Source: Bacteroidota bacterium (GTDB taxonomy: Bacteria > Bacteroidota > Bacteroidia > Bacteroidales > UBA12481). From it: a stretch of 9,801 nucleotides of DNA. Position 1 is the first letter of the stretch, and every line of letters starts with the position of its first letter. The stretch spans positions 1-9,801 of the forward strand of contig JAUVKA010000116.1 in NCBI GenBank assembly GCA_030592205.1. Reading direction: 5' to 3'. The position numbers and the translations under genes are program-made. The notes under the pieces were generated by a model. That model had not been told where the DNA came from. It made no database searches and saw nothing but the letters and a program-made list of their open reading frames with translations. This document shows positions 1 to 7,516 of this stretch, in pieces.

Positions 1-125
1 AATTAGGTATTTACGAGGTGCTGGAAGAGGACATTGCCCTTTGTGAGTTTGTGTGTACATCTAAGATCGAGGCCCAGGAAATTCTCCGAAAAGGTCTGGA
101 TCTCATGCGAAAGGAAATGAGCTGA
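1..125 (+). CDS. nqrA: Na+-translocating NADH:quinone oxidoreductase subunit A, C-terminal end (partial)
   Basis: Only the last 41 codons are in the window; the first complete codon begins at base 3 and the stop TGA is at 123-125. The visible protein contains YEVLEEDIALCEFVCTSK followed by EIL-KGLD-MRKEM, which I recognise as the conserved C-terminus of NqrA. NqrA is the peripheral cytoplasmic subunit of the six-subunit Na+-NQR complex. It associates with NqrB and has been linked to quinone binding. It is the usual first gene of the nqr operon, and nqrB follows after 33 bp, as expected. The promoter of the operon must lie to the left of the window. The identity rests on the short tail plus gene order and is close to certain. 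Confidence 0.93.
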   Translation, partial: LGIYEVLEEDIALCEFVCTSKIEAQEILRKGLDLMRKEMS

Positions 126-158
126 TCAAATCTTTTACCAAGATAGAAGAACGACATT

Positions 159-1325
159 ATGAAAAACGGAAAATTAAGACAGTTTGTCGACAAGATTAAG
201 CCTACTTTTGATAAGGGTGGCAAGCTGGGTTTCCTGAAATCAACATTTGAAGGATTTGAAACCTTCCTTTTTGTGCCTAACACAGTCTCTCTTAAAGGAT
301 CGCATATTCGCGATAGCATCAATTTAAAGCGTACCATGGCTCTTGTTGTGATAGCTTTGCTTCCGGCGGTTCTCATGGGAATGCTGAATACCGGTTACCA
401 ACACTTCCTTTCACAGGGTCAGGATGTTGCCTTCTGGTCAGGGCAGGCACTATGGTATGGGTTTATTCGTGTTTTCCCCTTGATTGTTGTTTCCTACATT
501 GTAGGGCTCGGGACGGAATTTGCGGTTGCCCAGGTAAAAGGCCATGAGATAAACGAGGGATTCCTTGTTTCAGGAATGTTAATCCCATTGATTGTTCCTG
601 TTGATATTCCTTTATGGATGCTGGCGGTGGCAATAGTTTTTGCCGTTATGATCGGGAAAGAAATTTTCGGTGGTACCGGAATGAATATTTTTAATGTGGC
701 CTTACTTACCAGAGCCTTCCTCTTTTTTGCATACCCAATTTTTATGTCAGGAGACAAGATTTGGATTGGGGGCATGTTTAAAGGAGAAAATGTAGTTGAT
801 GGTTTCAGTGGAGCTACACCTCTCGCGGAGGCGGCTGCAGGTAACCTGGATAGCCTTCCCAGTTCCATGGATATGTTTATGGGATATATCCCCGGTTCAG
901 TTGGTGAAACATCTACACTGGCAATTTTGATAGGTGCTTTTATATTGATTTATACAGGCATAGGATCATGGAAAATAATGTTGTCCGCTACTGTTGGCGG
1001 CCTTTTAATGGGTCTACTACTCAATGTATTTGCTGTCAACCCATTTATGGAAGTTCCTTTCTGGCAGCATATGATTATGGGTGGATTTGCTTTTGAAGTG
1101 GTTTTCATGGCTACAGATCCAGTAACAGCTACTCAAACTGAAACTGGGAAATGGATATATGGGTTCCTTATCGGCATCCTGGCAATCCTGGTTAGGGTAA
1201 TAAACCCGGCTTATCCGGAAGGGATGATGCTGGCGATTTTATTTATGAATGTGTTTGCTCCGCTGATCGATTATTATGTCGTTCAGGCCAACATCCGGAA
1301 AAGACTTAAAAGAGTCACTGCTTAA
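159..1325 (+). CDS. nqrB: Na+-translocating NADH:quinone oxidoreductase subunit B
   Basis: NqrB is the large membrane subunit of Na+-NQR. It carries a covalent FMN, binds riboflavin, and forms much of the Na+ path in the inner membrane. The 388-residue protein is complete, slightly shorter than the roughly 410 residues of proteobacterial forms. It has a soluble, basic N-terminus (about 1-55) and then about ten hydrophobic segments up to residue 378. The flavinylation site is visible as DGFSGAT (214-220), so Thr220 should accept FMN through a phosphoester bond made by ApbE. GKEIFGGTGMNIFN (166-179) and FMATDPVTA near residue 320 are conserved family patches. The ATG at 159 gives the expected family N-terminus. 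No strong ribosome binding site is present, which is common in Bacteroidota. The stop is followed by a second in-frame TAA. nqrC starts 29 bp downstream. Confidence 0.97.
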   Translation: MKNGKLRQFVDKIKPTFDKGGKLGFLKSTFEGFETFLFVPNTVSLKGSHIRDSINLKRTMALVVIALLPAVLMGMLNTGYQHFLSQGQDVAFWSGQALWYGFIRVFPLIVVSYIVGLGTEFAVAQVKGHEINEGFLVSGMLIPLIVPVDIPLWMLAVAIVFAVMIGKEIFGGTGMNIFNVALLTRAFLFFAYPIFMSGDKIWIGGMFKGENVVDGFSGATPLAEAAAGNLDSLPSSMDMFMGYIPGSVGETSTLAILIGAFILIYTGIGSWKIMLSATVGGLLMGLLLNVFAVNPFMEVPFWQHMIMGGFAFEVVFMATDPVTATQTETGKWIYGFLIGILAILVRVINPAYPEGMMLAILFMNVFAPLIDYYVVQANIRKRLKRVTA

Positions 1326-1354
1326 TAAATTTCAATTGATCAAACTTCAAAGAG

Positions 1355-2071
1355 ATGAATAGAAGCAACTTATATACATTTATGTACGCCTCGGTGATGG
1401 TGATCATTGTGGCTGCCTTACTATCTCTGGCGGCAACCGGATTAAAGCCCCTCCAGGATAAAAACGAGGAAATAGCCAAGAAACTGGATATCCTTAATAC
1501 AGTAGGCCTGGGAATGGAAGTCGGTGAGGCAGATTCAAAAAATGTTTATGTTGAAGCCGAATTTGACAAGTTCATTACAGAATCTTTTGTAGTGAATGCT
1601 AAAGGTGAAAGGGTGGATGGAATTGACGCTTTCACTATTAATCTGACAAAGGAGAATGCCAAAGAGGTGGACAAAAGAACACTGCCTGTTTATGTTTGCA
1701 CCCATGAAAATGGTGCCCAAAATTATATTTTCCCTGTGTTAGGGAAGGGATTATGGGGTCCTATTTGGGGATATGTGGCATTAAATGATGATTTTGTGTC
1801 TATTGCCGGAGTAGTTTTCGACCACAAAGGCGAAACCCCAGGTCTTGGAGCAGAAATCAATACACCTCCTTTTCAGGATCAATTTATAGACAAGAAAATA
1901 TTTGATTCATCTGGGAAATTTGTATCTATCCAGGTGAACAAGATAGGTATTCCGGTAACTGAAAGTTCGGTTGATGCTATTACCGGCGGAACAATTACCA
2001 GTAAGAGCCTGGAAGAGATGCTCTACGATTGTCTTAGCGTTTATGAATCTTTTATTAACAAGCAAAAATAA
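1355..2071 (+). CDS. nqrC: Na+-translocating NADH:quinone oxidoreductase subunit C
   Basis: NqrC is anchored by one N-terminal membrane helix (about residues 8-29) and exposes an FMN-binding domain on the periplasmic side. The 238-residue length fits the family. The FMN-binding domain shows GLWGPIWGYVAL (132-143) and HKGETPGLGAEI (157-168). The flavinylation site is DAITGGTITS (207-216), with Thr213 as the expected FMN acceptor. The site reads TGGT instead of the more familiar SGAT; the aspartate and threonine required by ApbE are kept. In the complex, NqrC passes electrons between the iron-sulfur centre of NqrD/E and the FMN of NqrB. The gene lies 29 bp after nqrB and 6 bp before nqrD, within one transcript. 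Confidence 0.96.
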   Translation: MNRSNLYTFMYASVMVIIVAALLSLAATGLKPLQDKNEEIAKKLDILNTVGLGMEVGEADSKNVYVEAEFDKFITESFVVNAKGERVDGIDAFTINLTKENAKEVDKRTLPVYVCTHENGAQNYIFPVLGKGLWGPIWGYVALNDDFVSIAGVVFDHKGETPGLGAEINTPPFQDQFIDKKIFDSSGKFVSIQVNKIGIPVTESSVDAITGGTITSKSLEEMLYDCLSVYESFINKQK

Positions 2072-2077
2072 GCCGAT

Positions 2078-2713
2078 ATGAGTATGTTCTCATCAAAGAA
2101 TATGAAGTTGCTGACCAATCCTCTGGGCGACAGTAATCCAATTACGGTTCAGGTTCTGGGCATTTGTTCAGCCCTGGCTGTTACGGCAAAGCTTAAGCCT
2201 GCTTTTGTTATGGCTATTTCTGTATTGGTAGTCATGACCCTCTCCAATGTAATCATTTCTCTACTCAGGAAAACCATCCCAAACAGGATCAGGATCATAG
2301 TCCAGCTTGTGGTGATTGCAACATTGGTAATTCTGGTTGACGAAGTCCTTAGGGCCTTTGTCTACGATGTCAGTAAACAGCTATCTGTATTTGTTGGTCT
2401 GATCATTACCAATTGTATTATAATGGGGCGTTTGGAAGCCTTTGCTTTAGCAAACAAACCCTGGGATTCCTTCCTGGATGGTTTGGGGAATGCATTTGGA
2501 TATGGTTGGATATTGATAGTCGTTGCCTTCTTCAGGGAACTGCTTGGTTCCGGCACTGTCTGGGGTTATCCTGTTCTGGATAAAATAGGTCTGTATGATA
2601 TTGGTTACGAGAACAATGGATTGATGATCCTTTCTCCTATGGCCCTGATTGTTGTGGGGATCATAATCTGGATACAGAGAAGTAGAAACAAAGATCTGAT
2701 TGAATCTAATTAA
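2078..2713 (+). CDS. nqrD: Na+-translocating NADH:quinone oxidoreductase subunit D
   Basis: NqrD is a small membrane subunit (211 residues, about six helices) of the RnfE/NqrD family. It pairs with NqrE, and each supplies two cysteines to an iron-sulfur centre inside the membrane. Here these are Cys30 in LGICSALAVT (27-36) and Cys113 in TNCIIMGR (111-118). The same pattern appears in NqrE of this window, showing the two are distant paralogues. EAFALANKPWDSFLDGLGN (120-138) and FRELLGSG are further family signatures. The start at 2078 lies 6 bp after the nqrC stop; an in-frame ATG at 2084 is an alternative that would drop only two residues. Confidence 0.96.
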   Translation: MSMFSSKNMKLLTNPLGDSNPITVQVLGICSALAVTAKLKPAFVMAISVLVVMTLSNVIISLLRKTIPNRIRIIVQLVVIATLVILVDEVLRAFVYDVSKQLSVFVGLIITNCIIMGRLEAFALANKPWDSFLDGLGNAFGYGWILIVVAFFRELLGSGTVWGYPVLDKIGLYDIGYENNGLMILSPMALIVVGIIIWIQRSRNKDLIESN

Positions 2714-2718
2714 GGGAG
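2714..2718 (+). promoter_or_regulatory. Shine-Dalgarno-like site of nqrE
   Basis: GGGAG lies seven bases before the nqrE ATG at 2726, directly after the nqrD stop. It is the clearest ribosome binding site in the operon; the other nqr starts have only A-rich or weakly purine-rich leaders. It supports the chosen nqrE start. Confidence 0.5.
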
Positions 2719-2725
2719 CTTAGCT

Positions 2726-3343
2726 ATGGAAAATTTAATCAACATATTTGTTAAAGGTGCCTTCATAGAGAATATGATCCTTGCCTATTTCCTTGGCATG
2801 TGTTCATACCTGGCAGTTTCAAAAACTGTAAAGACATCCATGGGGCTTGGGTTCGCCGTGATTTTTGTACTACTCATAACTATTCCTGTTAATTTCCTTA
2901 TAGAGAATTATATTTTACAGGAAGGGGCTTTGTCCTGGATCAGTCCAAAACTGGCTGAAGTTGACCTCGGATTCCTCAGTTTCATATTGTTCATAGCTGT
3001 AATCGCTTCGATAGTTCAGCTTACTGAAATGATCATTGAGAAGATTTCACCAACTCTTTACAACGCCCTTGGAATATTTCTTCCTTTAATAGCTGTAAAC
3101 TGTGCGATTCTTGGTGGTGCATTATTTATGCAGGAAAGAGCATACAATAATATTGGTGAAGCCATTTCCTTTGCAATGGGTTCAGGTTTTGGATGGTTAT
3201 TAGCTGTTGTTGGTCTTGCTGCAATCCGGGAAAAGATTCGTTATTCAAATGTCCCTCCTGCATTGCGCGGATTGGGGATAACATTTATCATTGTCGGACT
3301 CATGGGTATTGCCTTTATGAGTTTCATGGGAATTAAACTGTAA
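2726..3343 (+). CDS. nqrE: Na+-translocating NADH:quinone oxidoreductase subunit E
   Basis: NqrE is the partner of NqrD: a membrane protein of 205 residues with about six helices, in the RnfA/NqrE family. The cysteines expected to bind the shared iron-sulfur centre are Cys26 in LGMCSYLAVS (24-33) and Cys126 in AVNCAILGG (123-131). A fully typical FIENMILAYFLGMC segment near the N-terminus confirms the family. The C-terminal region contains AAIREKIRYSNVPPALRGLG (164-183), also characteristic; the related RnfA lacks several of these residues, so NqrE is preferred. It lies 12 bp after nqrD and 18 bp before nqrF. RnfA is the only serious alternative, and the neighbouring nqrF excludes it. Confidence 0.96.
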   Translation: MENLINIFVKGAFIENMILAYFLGMCSYLAVSKTVKTSMGLGFAVIFVLLITIPVNFLIENYILQEGALSWISPKLAEVDLGFLSFILFIAVIASIVQLTEMIIEKISPTLYNALGIFLPLIAVNCAILGGALFMQERAYNNIGEAISFAMGSGFGWLLAVVGLAAIREKIRYSNVPPALRGLGITFIIVGLMGIAFMSFMGIKL

Positions 3344-3361
3344 ACAAAAACAAAACCAGAT

Positions 3362-4630
3362 ATGATTCTGCTAGACTCATCTTTAGGTATAGGTCTTACT
3401 GTTGCTATCAGTATTGGAGCCTTCCTTTTAATCATACTATTACTTGTTGCTTTATTGTTATATGCGAAGTTCAAACTTACTCCACAGGGGGCGGTAACTC
3501 TGGATATAAATAATGGCGAACAGGAAATAGAGGTTGATCCCGGCGATACAATTCTTAATACCCTTTCTAACCAGGGGATCTATCTGCCAAGTGCCTGTGG
3601 CGGAGGTGGTACATGCGGAATGTGTAAATGCCAGGTATTCGAAGGAGCCGGTGATATTCTACCTACCGAGGTTGGATTCTTCTCCAGAAAAGAAGCTCAG
3701 AATTACTGGCGTTTAGGCTGCCAGGTGAAGGTGAGGAATGACATGAAAATTGGTGTTCCAAAGGAGATTATGGGTATCAAGAAGTGGGAATGTGAGGTGA
3801 TATCCAATAGGAATGTAGCTACATTCATCAAGGAATTTGTAGTTAGATTGCCGGAAGGTGAGACTATGGATTTCAAATCAGGAGGATATATACAGATTGA
3901 CGTACCTAAAATTGATGTCGATTTTAAGGATTTTCTTATTGAGGATGAATTCCGTGATGAATGGGATAAGTTTAAAATGTGGGATCTTAAGATGAAGAAT
4001 CCTGAGCCTACATACCGTGCCTACTCTATGGCCAACCATCCCGGAGAAGGAGATATTGTTATGCTGAATATTCGTATTGCTACTCCACCCTGGGATGCAG
4101 CAAAGAGCGGATTTGCAAAAGTTAATCCTGGAATATGTTCTTCATACATATTTAATTGTAAACCTGGCGATAAGGTTCAGGTTAGTGGAGCTTATGGTGA
4201 GTTCCATATTAAGGATACGGACAATGAAATGATTTATATTGGTGGAGGGGCAGGAATGGCACCCCTACGGTCGCATATTTTCCACCTGTTCCACACTCTG
4301 AAAACAGGTAGGAAAGTATCTTATTGGTATGGTGGACGGTCGATGCGTGAAATTTTCTATGAGGATGAATTCCGGAAGATTGAAAAAGATTTTCCGAATT
4401 TTACCTTCAATATAGCACTCTCAGAACCCAAAGAAGAGGACAATTGGACTGGACTTACAGGGTTCATTCACCAGGTTTTGCACGATCATTATCTTAGTAA
4501 GCATGAAGAGCCTGAAGAAATAGAATATTACCTATGCGGACCACCTTTGATGAATGATGCAGTATTTAAATTGCTTTATGATCTGGGTGTTCCCGATGAA
4601 ATGATTGCCTTCGATGATTTTGGAGGATAA
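3362..4630 (+). CDS. nqrF: Na+-translocating NADH:quinone oxidoreductase subunit F (NADH-oxidising flavo-iron-sulfur subunit)
   Basis: NqrF takes electrons from NADH and feeds them into the complex on the cytoplasmic side. The 422-residue protein has three parts. A single N-terminal membrane helix covers about residues 9-35. A 2Fe-2S ferredoxin domain follows, with ligands Cys79, Cys85, Cys88 and Cys120. The rest is a ferredoxin-reductase-type flavin/NADH domain: RAYSMAN (219-225) binds FAD, IGGGAGMAPLRSH (293-305) and LCGPPLMND (391-399) serve NADH, and the C-terminus ends FDDFGG as in the family. No domain is missing or broken. The leader is A-rich without a Shine-Dalgarno site. The stop TAA is followed at once by in-frame TAG and then by an intrinsic terminator, so nqrF is the last gene of the operon. 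Confidence 0.97.
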   Translation: MILLDSSLGIGLTVAISIGAFLLIILLLVALLLYAKFKLTPQGAVTLDINNGEQEIEVDPGDTILNTLSNQGIYLPSACGGGGTCGMCKCQVFEGAGDILPTEVGFFSRKEAQNYWRLGCQVKVRNDMKIGVPKEIMGIKKWECEVISNRNVATFIKEFVVRLPEGETMDFKSGGYIQIDVPKIDVDFKDFLIEDEFRDEWDKFKMWDLKMKNPEPTYRAYSMANHPGEGDIVMLNIRIATPPWDAAKSGFAKVNPGICSSYIFNCKPGDKVQVSGAYGEFHIKDTDNEMIYIGGGAGMAPLRSHIFHLFHTLKTGRKVSYWYGGRSMREIFYEDEFRKIEKDFPNFTFNIALSEPKEEDNWTGLTGFIHQVLHDHYLSKHEEPEEIEYYLCGPPLMNDAVFKLLYDLGVPDEMIAFDDFGG

Positions 4631-4635
4631 TAGCT

Positions 4636-4662
4636 AACCGCCCATCAGGGCGGTTTTTTTTT
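4636..4662 (+). terminator. Intrinsic terminator of the nqr operon
   Basis: An 8-bp perfect stem (AACCGCCC pairing with GGGCGGTT) encloses the loop ATCA and runs into nine consecutive T residues (4654-4662). It starts six bases after the nqrF stop codon. This is a textbook rho-independent terminator on the + strand. It separates the nqr operon from apbE, which starts 36 bp later. Confidence 0.92.
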
Positions 4663-4673
4663 ATTTTATTTTA

Positions 4674-4681
4674 TATTTTCG
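4674..4681 (+). promoter_or_regulatory. Possible -7 element for apbE
   Basis: TATTTTCG matches the Bacteroidota -7 consensus TAnnTTTG at all fixed positions but one. It lies after the nqr terminator and 17 bases before the apbE ATG, where a promoter is needed if apbE is not reached by read-through. No TTTG -33 element is seen at the usual spacing; that region is the terminator T run. The surrounding sequence is very T-rich, so a chance match is likely enough to keep this tentative. Confidence 0.25.
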
Positions 4682-4698
4682 TATTCAAATCCAGGATT

Positions 4699-5703
4699 AT
4701 GAAACGTATTCTGATCTCTTGTATCATTGTTGGAGCACTTTGTACATCGTGTAAAGATCAGCCTCTCATTTTTCACTTTTCTGAGGGACCAATTCATGGG
4801 ACAAGTTTTCACATTACCTATGAATATCCTCAAAACAAGGACTTAGATCAGAAATTTCTCAGTTTGATGAAAAAGTTTGAACTTTCTTTGTCGACATATT
4901 TACCGGAATCAGTTGTTTCACGGATCAATTCAAATGATCCTGATGTTGAACTGGATACATATTTCCGCACAGTTTTTAAGCGTGCCCAACAAATTTCCAC
5001 CAGAACAGATGGTGCTTTTGATATTACTGTAGCCCCCCTGGTCAATGCCTATGGTTTTGGATTTACTGAGAGGGAAATAGTCACAGATGCAAGAATCGAA
5101 GAATTACTTAGCATAACAGGGTATCAAAAGATCAGGATTCAGGGGGATAATGTGATTAAGGATGATCCCAGGCTAATGCTTGATGTAAGCGCCATAGCTA
5201 AAGGATACTCTGTTGATATTGTCGCTATGTTTTTGGAAGATGAGGGGGTGGAAAATTATCTGGTGGAGATAGGTGGTGAAATGCGATGCCGTGGCATAAA
5301 TCCAAAAGGCATTCCCTGGCAAGTTGGTGTTGACAAGCCGATCGAGAATATGTTGGAAAGGCAAATCCTGATTATTCTGAGTCTCACGGATATCTCCCTT
5401 GCTACTTCAGGTAATTACCGACAATTTTACGAGGAGAATAATGTGAAATTTTCCCATACGATTGATCCAAAAACAGGTCGGCCTGTTACACACAATCTAC
5501 TGAGCGCAACAGTTCTAGCACCTGACTGTATGACGGCTGATGCCTATGCCACTGCATTTATGGTATTAGGATTGGAAAGGTCGATGGAGCTTGTTAATTC
5601 AGATCCGGATCTCGAAGGGTATTTTATTACCAATGCATCGGATGGTACCTTCAAATCTACATACTCTGAAGGCTTAGAGGCAATTCTGGAAGACAAATAT
5701 TAA
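4699..5703 (+). CDS. apbE: FAD:protein FMN transferase (ApbE), lipoprotein
   Basis: ApbE transfers FMN from FAD to a threonine of target proteins; NqrB and NqrC are its classical substrates. The 334-residue protein begins with a short signal peptide ending LCTSC, with Cys18 as the likely lipidated residue, so it should be membrane-anchored outside the cytoplasm. Family motifs follow in order: GTSFHITY (34-41), TDGAFDITVAPLVNAYGFG (103-121), LDVSAIAKGYSVD (161-173), EIGGEMRCRG (190-199), SGNYRQFYE (237-245), FSHTIDPKTGRPV (251-263) and DCMTADAYATAFMVLG (276-291). The last holds the Mg/flavin-binding Asp281. The gene is intact. It lies downstream of the nqr terminator and so may have its own promoter. 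Its stop overlaps that of the opposite-strand gene by 4 bp. Confidence 0.95.
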   Translation: MKRILISCIIVGALCTSCKDQPLIFHFSEGPIHGTSFHITYEYPQNKDLDQKFLSLMKKFELSLSTYLPESVVSRINSNDPDVELDTYFRTVFKRAQQISTRTDGAFDITVAPLVNAYGFGFTEREIVTDARIEELLSITGYQKIRIQGDNVIKDDPRLMLDVSAIAKGYSVDIVAMFLEDEGVENYLVEIGGEMRCRGINPKGIPWQVGVDKPIENMLERQILIILSLTDISLATSGNYRQFYEENNVKFSHTIDPKTGRPVTHNLLSATVLAPDCMTADAYATAFMVLGLERSMELVNSDPDLEGYFITNASDGTFKSTYSEGLEAILEDKY

Positions 5704-5972
5704 TCAGCCGAACAACTGCATCCTGAACACCCGGACGACTCCATTGTCAGATCGGATGATTTTGCTTTGGTAGCATTAATATTTCTTTGGAGTTGAAAGC
5801 TTTTGATTTCTTCGGTTCTGGCACAACTCAGGCCCAATTTCCTCATTTCCGGATTATGTCCAACTGCTGTATCAGGAAATTTTCCATTCTTTTTGAAAAT
5901 TATACTTACACCCAATCCTATTATGGCCATGGCAACCAGGGCAATCGATAAAAGTACTACTGTTAAAAACAT
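5700..5972 (-). CDS. Small cysteine-rich single-span membrane protein, candidate NqrM-type Na+-NQR maturation factor
   Basis: The 90-residue protein has one N-terminal hydrophobic helix (about 2-26), then IIFKKNGKFPDT (24-35), a single Cys50 in LGLSCAR, a polar linker, and a tail with Cys82, Cys85 and Cys87 in GCSGCSCSAD. This is the outline of NqrM (DUF539): one helix, a short basic stretch, then four cysteines thought to deliver or bind iron for the NqrD/E centre. The spacing differs from the proteobacterial form, so homology is not proven. Context supports the idea, since it sits next to apbE and the nqr operon. The ATG at 5972 puts the helix at the very start. It follows nhaC by 53 bp on the same strand with no terminator seen, so the two are probably co-transcribed. 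An alternative is a metal-handling or unrelated small membrane protein. Confidence 0.72.
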   Translation of the reverse strand: MFLTVVLLSIALVAMAIIGLGVSIIFKKNGKFPDTAVGHNPEMRKLGLSCARTEEIKSFQLQRNINATKAKSSDLTMESSGCSGCSCSAD

Positions 5973-6025
5973 CTTATTATTTCTTCTTTAGCAATTAAAC
6001 AATTCAAGAGGCTGAAAGTAAGAAG

Positions 6026-7495
6026 TTAATTATCCAACTCACCTATTTTTTCGTCTTTACCGTAGCGTCTGATCTTAATATTCAGCCATGCAAAGATAAC
6101 AGTCATAAACGGACTTATAATATTAAAAAAGCAATAAGGCAGATATGCCCAGGTGGCTACTCCCAAAACGCCCGACTGGGTAGCTCCGCAGGTATTCCAT
6201 GGGATCAGAACAGAGGTAACCGTAGCCGAATCCTCCAGGGTACGGCTAAGTAGTTCGGGTTTGAGTCTGCGTTCACGATACACTTTTGCAAACATTCTTC
6301 CTGGTATAACAATGGCCATATATTGGTCAGAGGCGGTTGTATTGAAAAACAGGCAGGTTCCGGCTGTTGCAGATACCAGCCCAAAAGTACTTTTTGCACG
6401 GGAGATAATGGCCATGCTGATTCTGTGAAGCATACCACTACTCTCCATCACACCCCCAAAAACCATAGCGGTAAGAATAAGCCAAATTGTATTTAACATC
6501 CCTGCCATGCCTCCAGTGGATAATAATTCATTTATCTCGGGTTGATTGGTTTGGATACCGATCTCTCCAAACATTGCTTTTAAGCTTCCTACATAAGCTG
6601 CAACCCAAAAACTTTCATCTGTTCCAGCAACCTGCCTAACTATATCCGGCTGAAAAATCAGGGCAAATACCACCCCCAGAAGAGTGCCGGCTAACAAGGC
6701 AGGAAGTGGGGGAACTTTAAGAATGATGATAGTAATTAATAAGGCGGGAACCAGAAATAACCAGGGCGTGATATTGAAGGAACTGTCAATGGCTGTTAGT
6801 ACATTTTCCACGTTGGCTGCACTATCGCCAAAATCAATAGTAAATCCCCAAATAAGGAAAATTATCACAGCAATGGAAAAGCTGGGACCAGTGGTGTAAA
6901 GCATGTACCGGATGTGGGTGAAAATATCAGTTCCTGCCATGGCCGGTGCCAGGTTAGTTGTATCTGACAGCGGTGACATTTTATCGCCGAAATAGGCTCC
7001 TGAAATGATGGCTCCGGCAACCAGGCCTTCATTGAAACCCAGAGCATTCCCGATTCCAAGTAAAGCAATCCCTATTGTTGCAATAGTCGACCATGAACTT
7101 CCTGTTGCCACTGAGACTAAAGCGCTGACAATCACAGCAGCAAAAAGAAATATGGTAGGATTAATGATTTTTAAACCGTAATAAATCAGGGCAGGCACTA
7201 CTCCGCTGAGGAGCCAGGTACCAGCCAGTGAGCCTATTAATAGGAGTATTAAAATGGATGGCATGGCCGATCCAATGCTTTTTACAATACCCTTTCTTAA
7301 ATCCAACCAATCATGCCCCAGGGAGATGGCGATAAGAGCTGCAACTGTAGCCGCAAGTATTAAAACAATTTGATTTGCACCTGAAAGGGTGTCATCACCA
7401 AAAAGGATGACGTTCAAAGCCAGAAGTGCAATAAGTAAGATAATCGGGATTAGCGACTGGAACAAGCCAGGTTCACGGACTTTTTTTTCAACCAT
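6026..7495 (-). CDS. nhaC: NhaC-family Na+/H+ antiporter
   Basis: A 489-residue inner-membrane protein with about 11-12 hydrophobic segments, the usual NhaC length and layout. Such proteins exchange cytoplasmic Na+ for external H+. Recognisable family patches are VATGSSWSTIATIG (129-142), GAYFGDKMSPLSDTTNLA (166-183), FFNTTASDQYMAIVIPGRMF (383-402) and SVLIPWNTCGATQSGVLGV (428-446). The polar residues in the second patch lie where ion-binding residues are expected for this family. The start at 7495 gives a normal short basic N-terminus; codons 3-5 contain an eight-A run. The gene is 67 bp downstream of the PLP enzyme and appears to have its own promoter in that gap. Related amino-acid or malate-lactate antiporters of the same superfamily cannot be excluded, but with Na+-NQR next door Na+/H+ exchange is the natural reading. 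Confidence 0.9.
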   Translation of the reverse strand: MVEKKVREPGLFQSLIPIILLIALLALNVILFGDDTLSGANQIVLILAATVAALIAISLGHDWLDLRKGIVKSIGSAMPSILILLLIGSLAGTWLLSGVVPALIYYGLKIINPTIFLFAAVIVSALVSVATGSSWSTIATIGIALLGIGNALGFNEGLVAGAIISGAYFGDKMSPLSDTTNLAPAMAGTDIFTHIRYMLYTTGPSFSIAVIIFLIWGFTIDFGDSAANVENVLTAIDSSFNITPWLFLVPALLITIIILKVPPLPALLAGTLLGVVFALIFQPDIVRQVAGTDESFWVAAYVGSLKAMFGEIGIQTNQPEINELLSTGGMAGMLNTIWLILTAMVFGGVMESSGMLHRISMAIISRAKSTFGLVSATAGTCLFFNTTASDQYMAIVIPGRMFAKVYRERRLKPELLSRTLEDSATVTSVLIPWNTCGATQSGVLGVATWAYLPYCFFNIISPFMTVIFAWLNIKIRRYGKDEKIGELDN

Positions 7496-7516
7496 ACCAG
7501 ATGTGATGCATTCTTA

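Noticed and set aside
494..868. 124-codon open frame on the - strand inside nqrB, and similar long antisense frames under nqrD, apbE and nhaC.
   Set aside because: They lie wholly within well-supported genes, have no recognisable domains, and look like shadows of the coding frame opposite.
4653..4680. Three TTTTA-like units after the nqr terminator.
   Set aside because: Low-complexity T-rich sequence following the terminator; too short and irregular to call a tandem repeat.
5803..5991. 62-codon + strand frame across the small cysteine-rich gene.
   Set aside because: It is antisense to a gene with a sensible membrane helix and cysteine motif; its own translation shows no family pattern.
6205..6438. 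77-codon - strand frame inside nhaC in another register.
   Set aside because: Overlaps the conserved NhaC C-terminal region in a different frame with no support of its own.
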